From Verrucomicrobiales bacterium (GTDB taxonomy: Bacteria; Verrucomicrobiota; Verrucomicrobiia; Limisphaerales; JAFMIX01), in the NCBI GenBank assembly GCA_017853785.1, contig JAFMIX010000091.1:1-7878 (forward strand): DNA of 7,878 bases, read 5' to 3'. The translations under genes and the position numbers were made by a program. Positions 1 through 4,136 of this stretch are shown here, one piece after another (within the stretch, counting starts at the first letter, position 1; each line of letters begins with the position of its first letter). The notes beneath the pieces were generated by a model that saw nothing but the letters and a program-made list of their open reading frames with translations, ran no database searches and was not told the origin of the DNA.

Positions 1-965
1 GACTCGCGCCCGGTCAAATCCTGCACGGCTTTCCGCACGTCCTTGCCTTCGTAGAGCATCGCGTAAACCTCGTCGATGATCGGCGTGCTGACGCCGTGTT
101 TGCGCGCGAGTTCGCGCGCGGACTTCGCGTTGGGATAGCCTTCCGCCACGGCGGTCATGCTGGCGACGATGGCCTCGGCCTTCTCGCCCTTGCCGATGCG
201 CTCGCCGAAACCGCGGTTGCGGCTCAACGGCGAGAAGCACGTCACCATCAGGTCGCCCAAGCCGCTCAAGCCGGTGAACGTGTCCGCCTGCGCGCCGCAC
301 GCCACACCGAGCCGGCGCATCTCGGAAACGGCGCGCGTGAGCAGCGCCGCTTTGGAATTGTCGCCGAAGCCAAGGCCGTCGCACACACCCGCGCCGATGG
401 CGATGACGTTCTTGAGCGCGCCGCCAAGTTCCACGCCATGGATGTCGCCGCTGGTGTAAACACGGAACGCCGGGCCGTGGAAAAGAGACTGGACTAGTTT
501 GGCCGCCTCGGCGTCTGAGCTTGCGGCGACGATGGCGGTGGGGATGCCTTTCGCGACTTCCGTGGCGAGGGTCGGGCCGGACATGGCTACGATGCGGGAG
601 TTCGGCGAATTCTCGCGCAGAATATCCGTCATCGTCGCGCCGGTCTCAAACTCGATGCCCTTGGTCACGCTCACGACGATGCCGGTGAAGTCGCGCAGTG
701 GTTTGCTGACATTGCGGTAGGCCTTCGACACGGCAGCAACGACGACCAGCTCCGCGCCCGCTACCGCCTTCGCGGCATCAGCCTCGCCGCGCAGATTGGG
801 CGGCAGCTCGATGCCCGGCAGGTAACGCTCGTTGACGTGCTTGCGGTTGATGCTTTCGACGGCCTCGGGATAGAAGTCCCAGATGACGACGTCGTGGTTG
901 CGGTTGGCGAGGATGCGTGCCAGCGCCGTGCCCCAAGCGCCCGCGCCAAGAACGGTGATTTTCAT
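1..965 (-). CDS. gpsA: NAD(P)+-dependent glycerol-3-phosphate dehydrogenase (3' end cut by window edge)
   Basis: Cytosolic enzyme that reduces dihydroxyacetone phosphate to sn-glycerol-3-phosphate, the backbone of membrane phospholipids. My translation from the ATG at 965 runs 321 codons without a stop to base 1. The family is usually about 330-340 residues, so only a short C-terminal tail is missing; this is a window cut, not a broken gene. The N-terminal Rossmann motif GAGAWGTAL is at residues 7-15. Further family motifs are SGPTLATEVA, ALKNVIAI with the conserved catalytic lysine at about residue 185, then NSKAALLTRAVSEMRRLG, and RNRGFGERIG near the C-terminus. The start codon overlaps the plsY stop as ATGA, and an AAGGAA ribosome-binding site (971-976) lies 5 nt upstream inside plsY, which fixes the start and implies translational coupling. 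Placing it with PlsY links making the substrate to using it. Identity is very secure. Confidence 0.97.
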   Translation of the reverse strand, partial: MKITVLGAGAWGTALARILANRNHDVVIWDFYPEAVESINRKHVNERYLPGIELPPNLRGEADAAKAVAGAELVVVAAVSKAYRNVSKPLRDFTGIVVSVTKGIEFETGATMTDILRENSPNSRIVAMSGPTLATEVAKGIPTAIVAASSDAEAAKLVQSLFHGPAFRVYTSGDIHGVELGGALKNVIAIGAGVCDGLGFGDNSKAALLTRAVSEMRRLGVACGAQADTFTGLSGLGDLMVTCFSPLSRNRGFGERIGKGEKAEAIVASMTAVAEGYPNAKSARELARKHGVSTPIIDEVYAMLYEGKDVRKAVQDLTGRE

Positions 966-1630
966 TTGGATTCCTTTTTTGCGCCCATGCGGTTTTCCGT
1001 GCCGGCAATGAGGCGTTGGATGTTGGTCTTGTGTTTGTATATCGCCAGCGCGCCGAGAATGATGGTGACGAGGCGGAGCAATGTGTCATCGCGCGTGAAC
1101 CACACCGCCACCGGCAGCGCGAGCGCAGCGGCAATCGAACCGACGGAAACATAGCGCGTCAGCAGCAGCGCGACCGCGAAGACCACCACGCAGATGCCCA
1201 ACGCCAGCGGCGCGAGCGCGAGGAACACGCCCGCCGAGGTGGCGATGCCTTTGCCGCCTTTGAATTTCAGCCAGCAGGTGTAGTTGTGGCCGAGCACGGC
1301 GCCGACGCCGGCAATGACGCTGAAAGTTGCAATGAGATTCTGCCGCCCGTGCAAGTCAAACGGCGTGGTCCAAAAATCGGGGGAAGCGAACTGATTTAAA
1401 ACGAACAGCGGAAGCCACATGACAGCGGCAAAACCTTTCAACGCATCCACCAGGAGCACGCCGATACCGACGGGTTTGCCAAGCACGCGCATGGCGTTGG
1501 TCGCTCCGATGTTGCCGCTGCCGACCGTGCGGATATCGATGCCCTTGGCCTTGGCGGCGAGGTAGCCGGTGGGAATCGAGCCGAGCAGATACGCGCCCAG
1601 CGCAGTCAGGAGGTAGCTCAAAATTGGCAC
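962..1630 (-). CDS. plsY: Acyl-phosphate:glycerol-3-phosphate acyltransferase, membrane protein
   Basis: Integral inner-membrane enzyme that moves an acyl group from acyl-phosphate to position 1 of glycerol-3-phosphate, giving lysophosphatidic acid. The 222-residue product is close to the usual family length (about 200) and mostly hydrophobic, with several membrane segments. All three PlsY motifs are visible: GSGNIGATN (residues 37-45), GHNYTCWLKFKGGKGIAT (114-131, carrying the glycine-rich phosphate loop), and RYVSVGSI (159-166). The conserved tail pattern HKTNIQRLIAGTENRMG is at 200-216. The start is GTG at 1630. A TAG three sense codons upstream in the same frame rules out a longer protein; no good ribosome-binding site is seen. 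The gene overlaps gpsA by 4 nt, so the two are almost certainly one transcript with plsY first. The promoter must lie upstream, in or beyond the heptad-repeat spacer. The lysine/serine-rich end (KKESK) is probably cytoplasmic. Confidence 0.96.
   Translation of the reverse strand: MPILSYLLTALGAYLLGSIPTGYLAAKAKGIDIRTVGSGNIGATNAMRVLGKPVGIGVLLVDALKGFAAVMWLPLFVLNQFASPDFWTTPFDLHGRQNLIATFSVIAGVGAVLGHNYTCWLKFKGGKGIATSAGVFLALAPLALGICVVVFAVALLLTRYVSVGSIAAALALPVAVWFTRDDTLLRLVTIILGALAIYKHKTNIQRLIAGTENRMGAKKESK
971..976 (-). promoter_or_regulatory. Ribosome-binding site of gpsA
   Basis: AAGGAA, read on the minus strand inside the last codons of plsY, 5 nt before the gpsA ATG. With the ATGA overlap it fixes the gpsA start. 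Confidence 0.6.
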
Positions 1631-1647
1631 GGCGGCAGTCTAGCGGG

Positions 1648-1677
1648 TGAAAGTTGAAAGTTGAAAGTTGAAAGTTG
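1648..1677. repeat. Heptad tandem repeat, 4.3 copies of TGAAAGT
   Basis: A perfect 7-bp period runs for 30 bases (unit TGAAAGT; AACTTTC on the other strand). It occupies about half of the 65-bp spacer between the divergent plsY and the Gfo/Idh/MocA gene, so any promoter for either gene must overlap or flank it. No good -35/-10 pair stands out in the spacer. The unit resembles those of the other three period-7 arrays in this window (5358-5384, 5411-5438, 6522-6563). Confidence 0.9.
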
Positions 1678-1695
1678 CGAACGCACACTGCGCCC

Positions 1696-2730
1696 ATGGC
1701 AACCAAAGTCAAAGTCGCCGTGCTCGGCACCGGTTCGCTCGGCCAACACCACGCGCGGCTCTACGCGGAACTCGCGGCGGCGGGCGCGGTGGAGTTCACC
1801 GGCATCTACGACGCCCACATCGCCACCGCGCAGAAGATTTCCGCCAAGCTCGGCGTGAAGGTTTTCGCCTCCATCGCCACCGCCGCCGCCGCGAGTGACG
1901 CGCTCAACATCGTCACCCCCACCATCACGCACTACGACATCGCCAAGCAGTTGCTCACGGCGGGCAAGCACGTCTTCGTGGAAAAGCCGATGACCGAGAA
2001 GACCGAGCAGGCAGCGGAGTTGGTGCAGCTCGCCCAGCAAAAGAATCTGGTCCTGCAGGTCGGCCACGTGGAGCGGTTCAATCCCGTTTTCAAATATCTC
2101 CAGAGCGTCGCCACGGAACCGCGCTTCATCGAGACGCACCGCTTGTCCCCCTACCCCGCCCGCTCCACCGACGTGGGCGTGGTGCTCGACCTGATGATCC
2201 ACGACCTCGACGTGGTGCTGGCATTCGTGCAGTCGCCGGTGACGAGCGTGGACGCCGTGGGTATTCCGGTGTTGAGTGCGAGCGAGGATATCGCCAACGC
2301 GCGACTGCGCTTCGCCAACGGCTGCGTGGCCAATCTCACCGCCAGCCGCGTCAGCCCGGAGCGGATGCGGAAGATCCGCGTGTTCAGTGGCGGCACGAAC
2401 ACCAGCTACATCTCGCTCGATTACCGCGCGCAGGAAGGTTTCATCTACCGCATCGCCCGCGACGGCGAGGAGGAGAGTTCCATCCTCAAGAAACTCATGG
2501 CCGCGAAGCTCGGCATCGGCAAGGACTCGGCCATCGTGAGCGAGTTCGGCGGCAAACGCATCGTGCGCGAGCCCGTGCCCATCGCGAAGGACGAGCCGCT
2601 CAAGCTGGAGTTGGAACATTTCGGCGAATGCGTGCGAGCCCGGCAAACCCCGCTGGTCAGCGGCGAATCCGCCAAGCGGGCGTTGGATCTCGCGTTCGAA
2701 ATTACCCGGCAAATCCAGCAGATCAAGTGA
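1696..2730 (+). CDS. Gfo/Idh/MocA family NAD(P)-dependent sugar oxidoreductase
   Basis: A 344-residue cytosolic dehydrogenase of the Gfo/Idh/MocA superfamily, at the usual length. The N-terminal Rossmann fold begins VKVAVLGTGSLGQHH (residues 5-19) and carries the glycine motif. The family signature EKP is at 96-98, with K97 the expected catalytic lysine. GHVERFNPVF is at 123-132, and DLMIHDLD (165-172) contributes the conserved histidine H169. I chose ATG 1696, which starts three residues before the first beta strand; a TTG at 1675 would add seven residues encoded by the heptad repeat and is unlikely. No clear ribosome-binding site is seen. The substrate cannot be read from sequence. The GHVERFNP and IHDLD segments recall family members I remember beside lipid A genes, including the UDP-GlcNAc 3-dehydrogenase type (GnnA), but no lpx gene is here, so that is only a lead. 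The gene stands alone, between a divergent plsY and a convergent hypB. Confidence 0.88.
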   Translation: MATKVKVAVLGTGSLGQHHARLYAELAAAGAVEFTGIYDAHIATAQKISAKLGVKVFASIATAAAASDALNIVTPTITHYDIAKQLLTAGKHVFVEKPMTEKTEQAAELVQLAQQKNLVLQVGHVERFNPVFKYLQSVATEPRFIETHRLSPYPARSTDVGVVLDLMIHDLDVVLAFVQSPVTSVDAVGIPVLSASEDIANARLRFANGCVANLTASRVSPERMRKIRVFSGGTNTSYISLDYRAQEGFIYRIARDGEEESSILKKLMAAKLGIGKDSAIVSEFGGKRIVREPVPIAKDEPLKLELEHFGECVRARQTPLVSGESAKRALDLAFEITRQIQQIK

Positions 2731-2749
2731 ACGGTTGAAAAACCGATCA
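2728..2749. terminator. Possible bidirectional hairpin between convergent stops
   Basis: CGGTT (2732-2736), loop GAAA, AACCG (2741-2745) gives a 5-bp stem with a GNRA-type tetraloop. It can be extended past one A-A mismatch by TGA/TCA (2728-2730 with 2747-2749). It sits in the 27-bp gap between the oxidoreductase and hypB stops, where a shared terminator would be expected. There is no T-run on either side, so it is a weak intrinsic terminator at best. Confidence 0.35.
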
Positions 2750-2757
2750 CGAGGCGC

Positions 2758-3543
2758 TCAAGCCCGTGACTTCTTCGCGGCCTGCGCCTGCTGCTGCGCC
2801 AGGAATTCCAACCAGACCTTCATCCCCGCGCCGGTCTTGGCGGACAGCTCGAAGATTTCCGCGTGATGGCTCCCGCGGTTCAGGTTCGCCAGCGCGAGGT
2901 CGCGATTGAAACCCACCGCCGCCGCAATGTCGCTCTTGGTCACGACCGCCACGTGCGCCGAGTGGAACATCGGCGGATACTTGAGCGGCTTGTCCTCGCC
3001 TTCGGTGGTGGAGAGCAGCACGACGCGCAGGTCCTCACCCAGATCGTAATCCGCCGGACACACGAGATTGCCGACATTTTCGATGACCAATACGTCCAGC
3101 TGGTCCAAATCCAGTTGCGCCGCCGCTTTGGCGACCATGTCGGCGTCCAGATGACAGACGGTGCCGGTGGTGATCTGCACCACGGGGATACCGGCGGTGC
3201 GCAGGCGCGCGGCGTCGTTGTCCGTGGCGAGGTCACCGACGACCACGCCGACGCGCAATTTGCCGGCCAGCTGCGCGGCGGTCTCGCGGATGAACGTCGT
3301 CTTGCCTGAGCCCGGCGAGGAAACCACGTTCAGCACGAGCAACTTCTTCGCGCGGAAGAAGCCGCGATTCCGTTCCGCCAGCCGGTCGTTCTTCTCCTTC
3401 AGCGACCGGTTCAAGATCACCGTCTCGCCGTGCCCATGATGCCTGCGGTCACGCCCGTGATGTTCATGGCCGTGGCCGGCGGGCGCGTGGCCGCCGATTT
3501 TCACGTCGCCACCGCCCAGTCCGCATCCGCATTCTCTGCACAT
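2758..3543 (-). CDS. hypB: Hydrogenase nickel-incorporation GTPase
   Basis: SIMIBI-class GTPase that works with HypA to insert nickel into the large subunit of [NiFe] hydrogenase after the iron ligands are in place. The 261-residue product starts MCRECGCG, matching the N-terminal high-affinity nickel site (CxxCGC) of E. coli-type HypB. A histidine-rich linker follows (8 His between residues 19 and 38). The G domain carries the Walker A motif SPGSGKTT (76-83), GDLATD (103-108), Walker-B-region ENVGN (155-159), TKSD (202-205) and SAKTG (234-238). The second metal site is present as C130-H131 and C162. I chose ATG 3543 because the CxxCGC site must begin at residue 2. A TTG at 3552 in the same frame would put three extra residues before it and sits 1 nt from the GGTGGAG ribosome-binding site, which is 10 nt from the ATG. 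One base separates the hypA stop from this start. Confidence 0.97.
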   Translation of the reverse strand: MCRECGCGLGGGDVKIGGHAPAGHGHEHHGRDRRHHGHGETVILNRSLKEKNDRLAERNRGFFRAKKLLVLNVVSSPGSGKTTFIRETAAQLAGKLRVGVVVGDLATDNDAARLRTAGIPVVQITTGTVCHLDADMVAKAAAQLDLDQLDVLVIENVGNLVCPADYDLGEDLRVVLLSTTEGEDKPLKYPPMFHSAHVAVVTKSDIAAAVGFNRDLALANLNRGSHHAEIFELSAKTGAGMKVWLEFLAQQQAQAAKKSRA

Positions 3544-3544
3544 A

Positions 3545-3877
3545 TCATTCAAGCTCCACCGAGGCGATTTCCATTTCGCGGCCGCGCCGCAACCCGCCGT
3601 TCACCGTGCGGCAACGCGGACATTCGCTGAAAAAATCCGCCGTCGGAAATTCCGCCGCGCACGCCGCGCACCACGCGACCGCCGGCACGGATTCGATCTC
3701 CAACGCCGCACCCGCCGCAAGCGTGTCCCGCGTGACAACATCGAACGCGAACCGGATCGCCTCCGGCACGACGCCGCTTAAAATGCCGATGCGCAACCGC
3801 AACGTCCGCACGCGCCGTCCGCCGGCGGCTTCCGCCGCCAGCCGCACCGCCTCCTGCATGATGGCGACCTCGTGCAT
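3545..3877 (-). CDS. hypA: Hydrogenase nickel-incorporation metallochaperone
   Basis: Small nickel- and zinc-binding protein that passes nickel to the hydrogenase large-subunit precursor together with HypB. The 110-residue product begins MHEVAI, keeping the essential MHE start whose His2 binds nickel. The zinc site is intact as two CxxC pairs, C70-C73 and C86-C89. The length matches the family (about 110-120). The start at ATG 3877 is fixed by the MHE motif and has a GGAA (3884-3887) 6 nt upstream. hypA is the first gene of the minus-strand pair hypA-hypB, and its promoter should lie in the 259-bp gap shared with the divergent hypF. HypA relatives such as HybF share this structure; the neighbouring hyp genes support the name hypA. 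The region between the start and the zinc site is richer in alanine than in E. coli HypA, without any missing key residue. Confidence 0.95.
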   Translation of the reverse strand: MHEVAIMQEAVRLAAEAAGGRRVRTLRLRIGILSGVVPEAIRFAFDVVTRDTLAAGAALEIESVPAVAWCAACAAEFPTADFFSECPRCRTVNGGLRRGREMEIASVELE

Positions 3878-3935
3878 AGTTCATTCCGACGCGATGAAAC
3901 TGCCGCCAGTCCGCCCCAAAATCAATCTTTCCGCC

Positions 3936-4010
3936 GGATAAACCAATAATTACGCAAACTTGAGCAAAAGAAGTTTGGTTGCAGACAGGCTAATGTAGTT
4001 TAATCGTTCT
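3936..4010. promoter_or_regulatory. AT-rich divergent promoter region for hypA-hypB and hypF-hypC-hypD
   Basis: This is the only clearly AT-rich stretch in the hypA-hypF gap. On the plus strand, TTGGTT (3975-3980) and TTTAAT (3999-4004) are spaced 18 nt. On the minus strand, TTGCTC (3962-3967) and TTTATC (3937-3942) are spaced 19 nt. Both pairs match the sigma-70 consensus only loosely and were picked by eye. Neither a sigma-54 GG-N10-GC pair nor an FNR-type TTGAT-N4-ATCAA site was seen. The location is convincing, the exact boxes are not. Confidence 0.35.
3955..3977. promoter_or_regulatory. Perfect dyad CAAACTT-N9-AAGTTTG, possible operator
   Basis: Two 7-bp arms (3955-3961 and 3971-3977) are exact reverse complements around a 9-nt centre. 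The dyad lies in the divergent gap. Its right arm overlaps the candidate plus-strand -35 box, and its centre holds the candidate minus-strand -35 box, so one bound dimer could affect both hyp transcripts. It could also be a chance dyad or RNA hairpin. No regulator gene is in the window. Confidence 0.35.
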
Positions 4011-4013
4011 GTG

Positions 4014-4093
4014 GGCGAGCCATATCCGACAGCCACGCTCGCCAAGTCGCCGGCTACGGCAGGGACTGAGTCCGGTTCCAGCAGACCTGCTGG
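4014..4093. repeat. GC-rich block of three successive inverted repeats upstream of hypF
   Basis: Three hairpins follow one another: GGCGAGC (4014-4020) with GCTCGCC (4037-4043); GCCG (4049-4052) with CGGC (4057-4060); and CCAGCAG (4078-4084) with CTGCTGG (4087-4093). The block is non-coding by my reading: it stays open in the hypF frame from a GTG at 4011, but the implied 42 residues are low-complexity and unlike any HypF N-terminus. It may be a structured leader of the hypF transcript or a dispersed palindromic repeat element. Confidence 0.45.
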
Positions 4094-4136
4094 CGGCAAG
4101 GCGGGCGGTTCTCTTCCGCTCCGACAGCGCACCCGG

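Noticed and set aside
96..497. A plus-strand open frame opposite gpsA
   Set aside because: The minus strand carries continuous GpsA motifs here; the plus-strand translation is low-complexity with no domain.
1..965. gpsA as a pseudogene because it has no stop in the window
   Set aside because: 321 intact codons with all motifs run to the window edge; only the C-terminal tail is missing because of the cut.
1618..2712. A 364-codon open frame on the minus strand opposite the Gfo/Idh/MocA gene
   Set aside because: Its translation is rich in His, Arg, Glu and Gly without any recognisable domain, as expected for the antisense of a GC-rich gene. The plus-strand frame has clear family motifs.
3544..3552. 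TTG at 3552 as the start of HypB
   Set aside because: It is 1 nt from the GGTGGAG site and would displace the CxxCGC nickel motif from the N-terminus.
3549..3884. A second open frame overlapping hypA on the minus strand
   Set aside because: It is the same DNA in a shifted frame; the hypA frame has MHE and two CxxC pairs, this one has no motif.
4011..4136. GTG at 4011 as the start of HypF
   Set aside because: The added 42 residues are low-complexity, unlike HypF N-termini, and are encoded by a block of inverted repeats. ATG 4137 fits the family.
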